Shown here in pieces: positions 7,998 to 16,645 of a DNA stretch of 53,746 bases. The translations under genes were made by a program, and so were the position numbers. The stretch's first letter is position 1, and every line of letters begins with the position of its first letter. The DNA lies in contig CABRHH010000018.1 in NCBI GenBank assembly GCA_902470695.1, forward strand, positions 1 through 53,746, given 5' to 3'. The notes under the pieces are model-generated. The model was not told the DNA's origin. It worked only from the letters and a program-made list of their open reading frames with translations, and did no database searches. Source of the stretch: an uncultured Collinsella sp. Lineage in GTDB: Bacteria > Actinomycetota > Coriobacteriia > Coriobacteriales > Coriobacteriaceae.

Positions 7998-9386
7998 ATG
8001 GATCGGGTGGAGACAGGCGAGATGGCGGCAACGCGCGACCGGGCATTCTGTGAGCTGCTGGGGCGCGAGCTGATGTGCGCGCTGGGGTGCACCGAGCCCA
8101 TCGCGGTCGCCTATGCGGCGGCGCTCGCCCGCGCGGTGCTGGGCTGCGAGCCCACCTCGATCGAGGTCGGCTGCTCGGGCAATATCATCAAGAACGTCAA
8201 AAGCGTCACCGTGCCCAACTCGGGCGGCATGCGCGGTGTGGAGGCTGCGGCGGTGCTGGGCGCGGTGGGCGGCAACCCCACCGGGGCGCTCGAGGTGCTT
8301 GCCGACATCACGCCCGACGAGCTCGCGCGCACGCATGAGCTGCTCGATGCGGCGGGCTATTGCGCCGTCTCTCTGATCGAGGGCGTCCCCAACCTGTATA
8401 TCGAGGTGCGCGCCACCTCGGCCGGCCATACGGCTGAGGTGGCCATCTCGGAGCACCACACCAACGTGGTGCGCTGCACGCTCGACGGCGTGGCGTGCGA
8501 CCGCGCGTGTCCGGCGGCCTCCGCGGGCGCGAAGGCGGGTCAGGGCTGTTCGGGGTCCTGTGCGCATGCGGGCGCGCCGTCGGTGAAGCCCGAGCAGGGG
8601 AGCGCGGTCGAGCGCGTCGAGGGGCTTTCGCTGGAGGCCATCGTCGATTTTGCCGAATCCGGCGACATCGGTGCTGCCCGTGATATCCTGCAGCGCCAGA
8701 TCGAGTTGAACGACGCCATCTCCCGCGAGGGGCTTGTCGGCGTGTGGGGCGCCGAGGTGGGTCGCACGCTCATGGCCACGCGCGGTGACGATGTGGCATG
8801 CCGCGCCCGCGCCCGAGCCGCTGCCGGCTCCGATGCCCGCATGGGCGGCTGCTCCCTGCCGGTGGTGATCGTGTGCGGCTCGGGGAACCAGGGTATCACC
8901 TGCTGCTTGCCGGTGCTGACCTACGCTGAGGAGCTCGGCGTCACCGGCGAGCGCCTGCTGCGCGCCCAAGCGCTATCCGATTTGGTGGCGATCCACGTGA
9001 AGAGCTACATCGGTGCGTTGTCGGCCTTCTGCGGCGTGGTGTGCGCGGCGGCCGGTGCCGGTGCTGCCATCACCTGGATGAGCGGCGGCACGCGCGAGCA
9101 GATCGGAGCGACGGTGGTGAACACGCTCGGCAACGTGGGCGGCATCGTGTGCGACGGTGCGAAGGCGAGCTGCGCCGCCAAGATTTCGGCCGCGGTTGAC
9201 GCCGCGATCCTCGGCCACGACATGGCGATGGCCGGGCGCGGGTTCAAGCCGGGCGAGGGGCTGGTGCTCGATTCGGCAGAGGATACCATCGCCAGCATGG
9301 GCTACGTGGGGCGCGTCGGGATGGGTCCCACCGATGTCGAGATCTTGAACATCATGATCGGCAAGACGGACCCGGTGGGCTGCTGA
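7998..9386 (+). CDS. UPF0597 / L-cysteine desulfidase family protein (CyuA/YhaM-like)
   Basis: A 462-aa member of the serine dehydratase alpha-chain superfamily, close to CyuA/YhaM and archaeal CdsB, which use an Fe-S cluster to split cysteine into pyruvate, ammonia and sulfide. CTEPIAVAYA at the start, CSGNIIKNVKSV (near residue 60), GSGNQGITC and GNVGGIVCDGAK with conserved cysteines are family hallmarks. GAAGGGA precedes the ATG at 7998; an in-frame start at 7932 lacks one. Residues about 166-205 are an Ala/Gly/Cys-rich insertion (bases about 8493-8613) in a loop that is short in relatives. Cysteine desulfidation is the favoured role, but serine or another amino acid as substrate cannot be excluded. 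Confidence 0.85.
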   Translation: MDRVETGEMAATRDRAFCELLGRELMCALGCTEPIAVAYAAALARAVLGCEPTSIEVGCSGNIIKNVKSVTVPNSGGMRGVEAAAVLGAVGGNPTGALEVLADITPDELARTHELLDAAGYCAVSLIEGVPNLYIEVRATSAGHTAEVAISEHHTNVVRCTLDGVACDRACPAASAGAKAGQGCSGSCAHAGAPSVKPEQGSAVERVEGLSLEAIVDFAESGDIGAARDILQRQIELNDAISREGLVGVWGAEVGRTLMATRGDDVACRARARAAAGSDARMGGCSLPVVIVCGSGNQGITCCLPVLTYAEELGVTGERLLRAQALSDLVAIHVKSYIGALSAFCGVVCAAAGAGAAITWMSGGTREQIGATVVNTLGNVGGIVCDGAKASCAAKISAAVDAAILGHDMAMAGRGFKPGEGLVLDSAEDTIASMGYVGRVGMGPTDVEILNIMIGKTDPVGC

Positions 9387-9406
9387 GGATGATTCGATAC
9401 ACAGGC

Positions 9407-9450
9407 GGCGTTCGCCCTGCAGCCCCGACGTGGGGCGCAGGGCGAACGCC
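9407..9450. terminator. Strong bidirectional hairpin between convergent genes
   Basis: GGCGTTCGCCCTGC (9407-9420) is perfectly complementary to 9437-9450, with an inner GCCCC/GGGGC extension. There is no T-run on either side. It stands between the cysteine desulfidase-like gene (plus) and the pilus operon (minus) and may act as a stabilising or terminating hairpin for both. Confidence 0.5.
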
Positions 9451-9503
9451 GTTGAGCGGGGAGATGCGCCTTATCGTGCTGTGCGGGCGTTCGGATGCGG
9501 AAA

Positions 9504-9534
9504 CACCGCGGGAGGCGCTGGCCTCGCCGCGGTT
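9504..9534 (-). terminator. Probable terminator of the pilus operon
   Basis: ACCGCGGGAGGC (9505-9516) pairs with GCCTCGCCGCGGT (9521-9533). Read on the minus strand it is followed by GTTT, 25 nt after the stop of the signal-peptidase-like gene. Confidence 0.45.
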
Positions 9535-9558
9535 CACCTCACTGGAAAGGGTGCGTAT

Positions 9559-10239
9559 CTAGAGGTTGCGGCGGCGGAAGATGCCGATGACCGTGCCGTT
9601 GGCATCTGCGGTATCCAGCGTGCCGATGATGCGCGAATCCGAGGCGTTCGTGCGGTTGTCGCCCAGCACGAACACCGAGCCTTCCGGCACCGTGAGCGGC
9701 AGGTCGACGCCGCCTTCGAAGCGCGTGGTCACGCCCTGCGCCCAGGTTTCCTGCTGGTAGGAGCCGTTCACGTAGAGGGCGTCATCGTGGATGTCCACCT
9801 CGTCGCCGGCGGTGGCCACCACGCGGGCGAACGTGAGCCGGTCGCGATAGGTGAAGGCCACGATGTCTGAGGCGACGTAGTCGTGGTCGAGCCGGTCGAT
9901 GAGCACCAGGTCGCCGTCTTTGATGTTGGGGGACATCGAAGGGTCGCTCGCGCGCACGAGGCCGAAGACGAAGGTGAAGATCGCCCACACCGCTGCGGCG
10001 ATCACGCCGAGCTTGACGAGCAGGCCGGCGAGTTCGCGCAGCACAGAGGGCTGCTTGCGGGCGGAAGATTTGCCGCCAGCGGTGGCTTCCGTGTGCGTGG
10101 GCGCATGCGCGGGCGACAAGGTAGGGGCAGCGTTCGAGCCATTGCGCCTCTCCTGCGCGTCAGCAGGGGACACCTCATGCCGCCCCGCGCGTGCGCGCCG
10201 AGACGGCCCCTGCGCCTGCTTGAAATGCCGGGCCGTCAT
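9559..10239 (-). CDS. Signal peptidase I-like protein of the pilus operon, catalytic Lys absent (SipA-like)
   Basis: A 226-aa S26-family protein with a 65-residue Pro/Ala-rich cytosolic tail, one membrane segment (about residues 70-94) and an extracytoplasmic domain. Box B is SDPSMSP with Ser101 kept. Box D, normally KRVVGxPGD, reads ARVVATAGD, so the general-base lysine is alanine (residue 138); no His replaces it as in ER-type enzymes. Box E GDNRTNASDSR is present. In the streptococcal FCT pilus, SipA is a signal-peptidase homologue without the catalytic residues and is needed for pilin polymerisation with a class B sortase. The same role is likely here. GGAGG lies 5 nt before ATG 10239; a GTG at 10245 overlaps that site and is rejected. 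The start overlaps the stop of the tip gene (ATGA), so the two are coupled. Confidence 0.85.
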   Translation of the reverse strand: MTARHFKQAQGPSRRARAGRHEVSPADAQERRNGSNAAPTLSPAHAPTHTEATAGGKSSARKQPSVLRELAGLLVKLGVIAAAVWAIFTFVFGLVRASDPSMSPNIKDGDLVLIDRLDHDYVASDIVAFTYRDRLTFARVVATAGDEVDIHDDALYVNGSYQQETWAQGVTTRFEGGVDLPLTVPEGSVFVLGDNRTNASDSRIIGTLDTADANGTVIGIFRRRNL

Positions 10240-13058
10240 CGGCACCTCCGTCGCCGAGCGTGCGCGCGGCTGCCGGCGAGCCCCGCAGCCCCGATGGCGC
10301 CGATGCCAATGAGCCAGGTCGTGCTGCTGTTGGAGCCGGTCTCAACGCCGGTGGGGGGCACGATGGTCGCGGTGTTCGTGTACGCAACCGTGGTGGGGTT
10401 GCCCTCCGTGCCGGTGACGGTTCCGGAGACGAGTGTGGCGTCGCGTGCGTCCTGCGAGGTGTAAGATGCACCGTCAAGCGTTTCGGACGGAGTGAACAGG
10501 GCGTCTTGAACCGCGTTCGGCGTGTTTTTCACCTGTGGATCGGTCTCGCGTGTGCGGAACGCCGTGTTCTGGGCAATGCCGGATACGAGCAGGTACTGCC
10601 CGTCGGCAAGCTTGAACTGGATGAGGGTCTGTGAGCCGCATCCGTACTCATCGTCTGGCAGGCATACGTCTCCGCCACCGTAGGCGCAGATGATCACCTC
10701 GACCGGTTTGCCGTCTTTATCCAGGGCGGGCGTGCCGTCGGCGTTGTAGACGACAGCTTTCACATTCCGCCAGGGCGCATCGAGCACAGCGTCCATGGCG
10801 AAGGCATGTGTGCGGTCGATGGTGTCGGATCCGCTGCCATCGACGCGGACGTGCTTCTCGATGCGCAGCAGCGAGGGGTCCTGTGGCGGGTTGGGGTCAT
10901 CGGGGTCGCCGGGGTCGGTGTTCGCGCGCGTCCAGATAACCTGGCTGCCCACGCCGGCGCCGCCGCGCAGGGAGGGATCGTCGTTGTTGAAGATATGCTC
11001 TAGGCCCTTCACGCCCGCAGCGCTGGCGGCTGTGGTGAAGCCGAAGACGTTGCCGAGCTTGTCCATCTTGGAGTCGACCTGCACACCGAGAGGAATGAAG
11101 CTCGCCGTCACGCCGATGGACCCGCCGGTGAGATCGCCTGTGACGTGCACGTAGTCGCGGCGCGTGAGGCGGAGGTCATTTGCGCGCCCGTTTTTGCCGG
11201 TGTTACCCGTGACCGTGGGTGCGCCGGAGAGCTCGATGCGCCCGTAGTCCTGGTTGGTCCACTGGAAGATGCCGCATCCCGAGGGGGAGTTAGGGTTCTT
11301 GTTGTTGGCCACCACAGCGTTGCCGCCCAGCTTGAGCGTGGTGCCCTCGTAGACGGTGACGGCAGCGGCGGTGCCCAGCCCGGAGTAGGAGGTGTTGTCC
11401 ACGATGTGGGCGTTGCCGTTGATGGTGATGGTGCCCGTACAGCGGCGCGAGCCGATAGCGGAGGCGCTGGTGATGTCGAGGTTGAGGCGTCCGTCTTCAC
11501 GACCGATCACGTTGTTCGAGATGCAGGCGTTGTCGGTGACGGTGAGCGTGGGATGGGCGTCGTCTCCCGTCTTCGGGTGGTTCACAGCGTCCATGAAAAT
11601 GGTTGCTGCCAGCTTCGTTTCCTTGTCGCCGACGATGCGGTTGCCCTGCAGGGTTGCGTTGCCGCCTATCGTGGCGTGCGCGGTGCCCCATATCGAGACG
11701 ATGCCGAAATTACGCGCCTCGTTATTGGATACCTTGGCGTTGCCGCGCATGGTGAAGGTGCTGTTGTCGTCCGGGTTGCTCTTGTTGTAGCTCCAGCGGC
11801 CGACGGCTACCACGCCATCGTTGGCGGAGCAGTTCTCGATGCGCGCGTGGCCGTCCATGGTGAAGTCTGAGGCATCGCGTACATAGACGGCGCCACCGCG
11901 CGCGGCGCCTCCGTCCTGACCCACGCCCGTGCCGAAGTTGCGCGTGTTGGTGATGGACGCATTGCCATCCATGGTGAACGCGCCCCTGTTCGTGACCATG
12001 ACGGCTCCTGCGGCGAAGGCCACGCACGCGTCGATGGCGGCGCTATCGTGCATCTCGAAGGTGGAGCCGTCCACATACACCGCACCGCCGAGGTTGAAGT
12101 GAGCCGAGGTGGTGGTCTCAAAACCGCAGTTCTCGATACGAGAGGTGCCTGTCATGACCACGCGGCTGCCGGCGGCGGCGCGTATGGCTGCACCGGAGCC
12201 GTCGACGGTTTCGGTGCTCAGCGAGGAGCCCTTGTCGGCGGGGGCGGCGAAGCCGGTGATCGTGGTGTTCTCGATGGTCACCGTGGCGCCGTCGCGTGCA
12301 TCGATGGCTCGGTTGAAGCAGGCCTTGGTGAAGCGGCTCGTGCCCGCGAGGGTGAGGCCACGCACGGTTAGCGAGGCGCCGGCTCCCTGAACGGTGAACA
12401 GGGGCGCTTTGCCAGAGGGAGCGTTGCCCGACTCAAGGGTGATGGTGGGGGAAGTGCCGGCGGCCGCTTCGATGGTGAGGTGGCCGCCGGCGGGAACGGC
12501 GGGCAGGCTCGTGTAGCCATATGGGGCGAACGTGGTGCTCTGGTGGATGGCGATCGTGCAATCCCGACCCTGCTGCATGCGGGCGACGGCGGCGCCCATG
12601 GCATCAACAAGGGTGGCGTAGCCCACCCCGTCGATCGAAGCGACATCGCCGGCGCGCAATTCCTGCGGCGCCGGTGCGCGGGCGGGGATGGCGTCGTCGA
12701 GCTCGTTTTCGGCCGCCTCGTCTGAGGCCCCGTCGATGTCCGATGCGCTCGCGTCGCCGTCGGAGGCGGCGCCTTCGGGCACCGGGCTGGATGTCGATCC
12801 GGTCGAGCTACCCTCGGTACGGGTGTCGCCGTCTGCGGCTGCGGTGCCTCCGCCGCCTTCGGTCCCAGATGCAGCATCGGCGGCGTGGGCGTTGGGGTCT
12901 ATGGATGTTGCAGCGGCAATGGTCACCTGGGGTTCAGGCTGGGCGAGGGCTGCAGTGGAGAGCAGAGGATTGAAGGCGAGCAGGCCGATCAGCGCGGCGA
13001 TCGCGCCGAGACGGCCGGCGCGGCTGCGGCGGGTATGGGAAGCACGGGTGATGCGCAT
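10236..13058 (-). CDS. Large pilus tip protein / adhesin with beta-helix and VPPTG sorting signal
   Basis: A secreted, wall-sorted protein of 940 aa. A signal peptide spans about residues 1-38 (Arg-rich start, hydrophobic core, ALA before QPEP). A Ser/Gly/Asp/Glu-rich linker follows. Then comes a long right-handed beta-helix-like region (about residues 110-560) built of repeats such as ATVTIENTTITGF, FTMDGNASITNT and FTMRGNAKVSNN. After a Pro/Asp linker (NTDPGDPDDPNPP) is a C-terminal pilin-like domain (RIEKHVRV to VAYTNTA). It ends with VPPTG, a hydrophobic helix and HARRRRCR. VPPTG is the sorting motif of the streptococcal tip pilin Cpa. The beta-helix suggests glycan or mucin binding, which is inference. 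AGGAGG stands 10 nt before ATG 13058, and 5 nt separate it from the preceding pilin gene. Start sites further upstream would run into that gene and give no signal peptide. Confidence 0.85.
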   Translation of the reverse strand: MRITRASHTRRSRAGRLGAIAALIGLLAFNPLLSTAALAQPEPQVTIAAATSIDPNAHAADAASGTEGGGGTAAADGDTRTEGSSTGSTSSPVPEGAASDGDASASDIDGASDEAAENELDDAIPARAPAPQELRAGDVASIDGVGYATLVDAMGAAVARMQQGRDCTIAIHQSTTFAPYGYTSLPAVPAGGHLTIEAAAGTSPTITLESGNAPSGKAPLFTVQGAGASLTVRGLTLAGTSRFTKACFNRAIDARDGATVTIENTTITGFAAPADKGSSLSTETVDGSGAAIRAAAGSRVVMTGTSRIENCGFETTTSAHFNLGGAVYVDGSTFEMHDSAAIDACVAFAAGAVMVTNRGAFTMDGNASITNTRNFGTGVGQDGGAARGGAVYVRDASDFTMDGHARIENCSANDGVVAVGRWSYNKSNPDDNSTFTMRGNAKVSNNEARNFGIVSIWGTAHATIGGNATLQGNRIVGDKETKLAATIFMDAVNHPKTGDDAHPTLTVTDNACISNNVIGREDGRLNLDITSASAIGSRRCTGTITINGNAHIVDNTSYSGLGTAAAVTVYEGTTLKLGGNAVVANNKNPNSPSGCGIFQWTNQDYGRIELSGAPTVTGNTGKNGRANDLRLTRRDYVHVTGDLTGGSIGVTASFIPLGVQVDSKMDKLGNVFGFTTAASAAGVKGLEHIFNNDDPSLRGGAGVGSQVIWTRANTDPGDPDDPNPPQDPSLLRIEKHVRVDGSGSDTIDRTHAFAMDAVLDAPWRNVKAVVYNADGTPALDKDGKPVEVIICAYGGGDVCLPDDEYGCGSQTLIQFKLADGQYLLVSGIAQNTAFRTRETDPQVKNTPNAVQDALFTPSETLDGASYTSQDARDATLVSGTVTGTEGNPTTVAYTNTATIVPPTGVETGSNSSTTWLIGIGAIGAAGLAGSRAHARRRRCR

Positions 13059-13063
13059 GGCGA

Positions 13064-13876
13064 CTACGCCTCCTGGCTGGTTGACATCGAATCGGTGGCG
13101 GGTTGCCGACGGCGCTTCGCGATGAGCGCGCCGAGGGCGATGGGCGGGCAGGCGAGGGCCATGAGCAGCAGCAGGAGGGCCGATGTGTCGCCTGTTTTCG
13201 GCAACAGGCCCCAAATCTTCTCGAGGGGGCTGCGGGTGTCGCTGTCCTGCGGGGCGCTCGGCTCCTCGCTCACCGTCCAACCGATGTCTGAGGTCTTGCT
13301 GCCTGAGGCGTCGCGGACGATGCAGACGGGATCGGCACCGGAGCCGGATAGGTAGAGTTCCAGGGCAAAGGTTCGGCCGTCATAGACAAGGCCGCCCTGG
13401 TTTCCGGATACCTGGCGCAGCGAGTAGCGGTAGGTGCCCGCCTTCGCGCCGGAGCAGGGAAGTACGATCGCAGCGCTGTCGTTGCCGCGCATCTGCCACG
13501 TCCAGGTGCTACCCGCGGCACCTGCGGGCATGGGGGCGTCTGCCCTCTCGGCAACGAGCTCGTAGGAGACAATCGCCTGACGCTCGGCAAGCGACGTGGA
13601 GGCGCGCTGCCAAACCTCAAGGGTCGCCGTGCGTGTTGTCTCGGGATGTGCGGTTTCAAGCCCGTTTGCCGCGACGGTGACGGCAGGACCGGCTCCGGCG
13701 GTGAGCGTGCAGGCGCGGGCGTCGGCGTGGATGCCGACGCCCGCGCGCGGGGCGGCGGGGAAGGCGAGTGCGGGGGCGGTTCCCATGAGGGTGCCGGCAA
13801 GTACGAGCGAGGAGCCGAGCAGCACGCGCCGCGTCCGAGCGGCTCCCCGCTTGTTCGTGTGCAAGGTCATGGTCAT
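13064..13876 (-). CDS. Minor / anchoring pilin with LPKTG motif
   Basis: A 270-aa secreted protein. The signal peptide covers about residues 1-38 (hydrophobic LLGSSLVLAGTLMG, then APALA). The body has an FctA-like fold signature, AGTYRYSLRQVSGNQGGLVYD, close to the PGTYxYxVxExxGxxxGxxYD pattern of pilin isopeptide domains. The C-terminus has LPKTGD, a hydrophobic segment and AKRRRQ, a canonical wall-sorting signal for a housekeeping class A sortase. By analogy with FctB it should be the base pilin that fixes the fibre to peptidoglycan. GGGAGG precedes ATG 13876, which overlaps the sortase stop (ATGA). An in-frame ATG two codons further in is possible. Confidence 0.85.
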   Translation of the reverse strand: MTMTLHTNKRGAARTRRVLLGSSLVLAGTLMGTAPALAFPAAPRAGVGIHADARACTLTAGAGPAVTVAANGLETAHPETTRTATLEVWQRASTSLAERQAIVSYELVAERADAPMPAGAAGSTWTWQMRGNDSAAIVLPCSGAKAGTYRYSLRQVSGNQGGLVYDGRTFALELYLSGSGADPVCIVRDASGSKTSDIGWTVSEEPSAPQDSDTRSPLEKIWGLLPKTGDTSALLLLLMALACPPIALGALIAKRRRQPATDSMSTSQEA

Positions 13877-14877
13877 CGTCTCGTTCCTCCCAGTTCGTCG
13901 TGCGTGCCGTCGAGGTCAATCTCGTCCTGCCGGCATGTGGCGTTCGTCGCGTTGCCGCGCGGAGTGCGGCGTGCGCTTCTGCGTGCATGCCGCCGCCGGT
14001 ATCCCCACGCGATTGCGCCGGCGGCGGACACGGCGATCAGTAGCCACCACCAGCGGTCCTGAAGCCATGCGAGTAGGTCTGTGGCGGTGTTCTCCAGACC
14101 GGTCCCCTCGTAGCGCTCTTCGCCGAAGGTGTTCTCGTACGTCTCGTCGCTGATTCGTCCAACCACCAGCAGGCGACCGTTGGTGGAATCGGTTGAGCAG
14201 GTGCTCAGCACAAGCAAGCGGTCGCTCGCCGAAAGCGGCGTATCGCGCCAGCGCTCGGCCGCTTGCTTGAGCTGGGCCACATAGGGTTCTTGGGTGCCGG
14301 CGGCTACCGGCATGGTGTAGAAAGGGGTGTTGTACGCATCGGGGACGCGCACAACACCCAAGATCTCGAGGCCGTGGTGCGCATCGTTGAAGAATACGTC
14401 GCCGTAGCGGTGCTTCTCGAAATACGCCTCATCGGTGAAGTGGTCCAGGCCGCCGAACATCGCGTCCTTGTCCATGTGGTGGCCGTAGATCAAGGTCACG
14501 GCGTCGCTGAAATCGCGGGCGCAGCGCCAGTCGAGGAACAGCGAGCCGCTCAAGGAGTACTCGCCCACCGGGTTCGTGCTCAGGTACTTCTCGTTGTTGT
14601 CCGTCTGCACCAGCGGATAGTCGATGTTCGTGCCGAAGATTTGCAGCCAGCCCGCGGTGTCGGGGTTGATGGTCAAAAGATCTTCCCATGAGGGCGTGCG
14701 CTCGGCTCCGTCGGGACGGTAGACGCGATAGTTGGCGGCGTCTGCCTGCGCGTAGACCGCGCTGGTGTCCCACAGGGAGTAGATGCCGAAAAACGCCATG
14801 CCGATAAGGCAGATGAGCAGGGCGGTATCGATACCGGTGCTCGCCAGGCGAATGGCGCAGCGCACATAGCGACTCAT
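13873..14877 (-). CDS. Class B sortase, pilus polymerase
   Basis: A 334-aa membrane transpeptidase. An N-terminal membrane segment (about residues 14-34) is followed by the sortase domain with LIYGHHMDKD (catalytic His near 133), LVLSTCSTDSTNGR (Cys227) and the following Arg. The helix-rich insert between strands beta6 and beta7 and the TxSTC motif fit class B rather than class C. There is a second membrane segment at about 273-293 and a 40-residue basic cytosolic tail, which is unusual for class B. Class B enzymes polymerise pilins in the streptococcal FCT-3 type. It lies directly after the major pilin gene (25 bp) and is coupled to the LPKTG pilin gene. Expected substrates are the TPTG and VPPTG proteins beside it. 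Confidence 0.93.
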   Translation of the reverse strand: MSRYVRCAIRLASTGIDTALLICLIGMAFFGIYSLWDTSAVYAQADAANYRVYRPDGAERTPSWEDLLTINPDTAGWLQIFGTNIDYPLVQTDNNEKYLSTNPVGEYSLSGSLFLDWRCARDFSDAVTLIYGHHMDKDAMFGGLDHFTDEAYFEKHRYGDVFFNDAHHGLEILGVVRVPDAYNTPFYTMPVAAGTQEPYVAQLKQAAERWRDTPLSASDRLLVLSTCSTDSTNGRLLVVGRISDETYENTFGEERYEGTGLENTATDLLAWLQDRWWWLLIAVSAAGAIAWGYRRRHARRSARRTPRGNATNATCRQDEIDLDGTHDELGGTRR

Positions 14878-14902
14878 GGGAAGATCCTGGAAGGGTTGCC
14901 TG

Positions 14903-16117
14903 TTAGCGGACCTGAAGGGCGCGCTTGCGGGAGTAGACGTAGAAGCCCAGGCCGCCTGCGGCGATCGCGATCATGAGGATCGCGGGCGCGTTGTTGATCA
15001 GGATACCGGTGGGGGTGGTGCTGTCGTCGTTGTTGGTGACGACGAAGCTGTTGTCCTTGCCGGGGGCGTAGTCGACCGCACCGGAGCCGGAGAAGCCGTC
15101 GGTGTCGTCGGTGTCGTTCACGGCTGCGTTGTTGAACATCGCGGAGGCCTTCCAGTTGCGACCGGTCTTGCCGATCTCGGTCTGGGCCTCGGTGACGGTG
15201 ACGGTGGTGCCGGTGGGCAGGCTGCCGGGGAAGGAGAGGATGTAGCCGTTCTTCATCTCGACTGTGGCGGTGAACTGCTCGGCCTTCTTGAACTCGATGG
15301 TGCCGCCGTTGCCGCCGACGAGGGTGGCCTTGATGATGTCGACGTCATAGCCCTGCGGCAGGGTGAGCGCGATCTTGAACTGGAAGGCCTGGTCGGTGTT
15401 GGCGTACGCGCCGGTGACGGACTTGGAGACCTTCAGCTTGTTGTCCTCGTGGTTGTCGACCGAGTTGGTGAAGATGAACTGGCTGGCCTTGGGGTCGACC
15501 TTGGTGTGGGTTTCATCGGAGGAACCGGGCGTCGGGTCGATCTTCTTGTCGGCATCGCCGGGGGTGCCGGGCGTCTCCTGCTTGTAGACCAGGATGATGC
15601 CGTACTTCAGCTTGCCGGCGTTGTCGGGGTCGTTGGCGATGGCCACGTCGACGGTGTAGCCCGCGGTGCTGTAGGTGAGGCCGGGGATGTTGCCCTTGGT
15701 CTCGCGCACGATGTAGCGGTAGATGCCGGCGTGCGGGAACGTGGCGTTGGGGTCGACGGGCAGGAAGGCGTCGCCTGTGACGTGACCGACAGCCAGGCCG
15801 TTCGAGCTCGAGGGTACGGTGATCTGGAAGTTCTGCAGCGCGGGCGGCAACGTGTTCGTGTCGCCGTCGGTGCTGTACGGGGTCACGGTGAAATCGAACG
15901 TGCCGGCGGGCGTGGCGCCACCGTCCTGGGAGGTGACCTCCTTGGTGACCGAGATGTTCTCGGGTGTGGTTGCCGCGTTCGTGTCTGCGTAGGCGGCGAC
16001 CGGCGCAAACGCGTTGAGCGCCATCGTAGCGGCCAGAGCGCAGGCCCCCGCGATGCCCGCAATGCGATTGCGGAAGCTCGTGTGGCCGGACGTGCGGCCA
16101 AAGGTTGCCGAAAGCAT
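14903..16117 (-). CDS. Major pilin subunit, FctA/Spy0128-like, TPTG sorting signal
   Basis: First gene of the pilus operon, 404 aa. It has a signal peptide (residues about 1-44, ending VAAYA-DT), then two Ig-like FctA domains. The first carries AGIYRYIVRETKGNIPGLTYSTAGYTVDVAI, typical of pilin isopeptide-linkage domains; it also ends in a Lys/Asn-rich FIFTNSV strand. The second starts LKVSKSVTGAY and ends SFVVTNND. The sorting motif is TTPTG, followed by a hydrophobic helix and YSRKR. An xPTG motif is typical of pilins handled by class B sortases (QVPTG in Spy0128). AGGAGG lies 6 nt before ATG 16117. Paired Lys and Asn residues suggest internal isopeptide bonds, to be shown by structure. Confidence 0.92.
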   Translation of the reverse strand: MLSATFGRTSGHTSFRNRIAGIAGACALAATMALNAFAPVAAYADTNAATTPENISVTKEVTSQDGGATPAGTFDFTVTPYSTDGDTNTLPPALQNFQITVPSSSNGLAVGHVTGDAFLPVDPNATFPHAGIYRYIVRETKGNIPGLTYSTAGYTVDVAIANDPDNAGKLKYGIILVYKQETPGTPGDADKKIDPTPGSSDETHTKVDPKASQFIFTNSVDNHEDNKLKVSKSVTGAYANTDQAFQFKIALTLPQGYDVDIIKATLVGGNGGTIEFKKAEQFTATVEMKNGYILSFPGSLPTGTTVTVTEAQTEIGKTGRNWKASAMFNNAAVNDTDDTDGFSGSGAVDYAPGKDNSFVVTNNDDSTTPTGILINNAPAILMIAIAAGGLGFYVYSRKRALQVR

Positions 16118-16440
16118 AGTGATCCTCCTTATGTCACTATTTACATAGCAAAATTAGTATCGGGTGCTTGCCCGCGGCGGGGTTGCGAAGACGTCTCATA
16201 TGGACCGTCCTGTCTTGATTTTCATCTGAATATGCAAAAAAATACTGAAATCGAATTCACTCCTGCCCCCCCCCTTCCTGATTTTTACAAGTGAGGTTTT
16301 CTGGAGGGCGCAACGAAAGAGGGGGTCATCGAACATGATTTAAATAAAGCTCATTCGTCACATAGGTTGACATTTGTCAAGGAATACAACCCATATAGTG
16401 GATTGGAATAAAGAAGAACAGGGCGTCTCTTTATCATTTG
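16118..16440 (-). promoter_or_regulatory. AT-rich upstream region of the pilus operon with homopolymer tracts and palindromes
   Basis: This stretch is far lower in GC than its neighbours. On the minus strand an extended -10, TGCTATGTA, lies about 25-33 nt before the pilin ATG, overlapping an inverted repeat TATGT(8)ACATA. A run of nine C (16266-16274) and a run of seven A (16236-16242) stand 120-160 bp before the start. TTGACATTTGTCAA (16367-16380) is a palindrome with 6-bp arms. The region is likely to hold the promoter and regulator sites; homopolymer runs of this length can slip, so phase variation is possible. Confidence 0.45.
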
Positions 16441-16645
16441 CTATTGGAAAATGTTACCTCTGACCTGCGGTATGTTTTGGTTTTTAGTTTCTTCGGCGGG
16501 GGTGCGATGCCGCTGAGGGCTGCCTTGTGAGGGGGCGCCCAGTGCAGGAGATGCCCGGCGCAGGGGGATGCTCGGCGCGGTCAGGGGGTGACCGGCGGCG
16601 GGGCAGGGAATCTTGATGGAGCTGATGGAGAACGAGTGCTCAATA

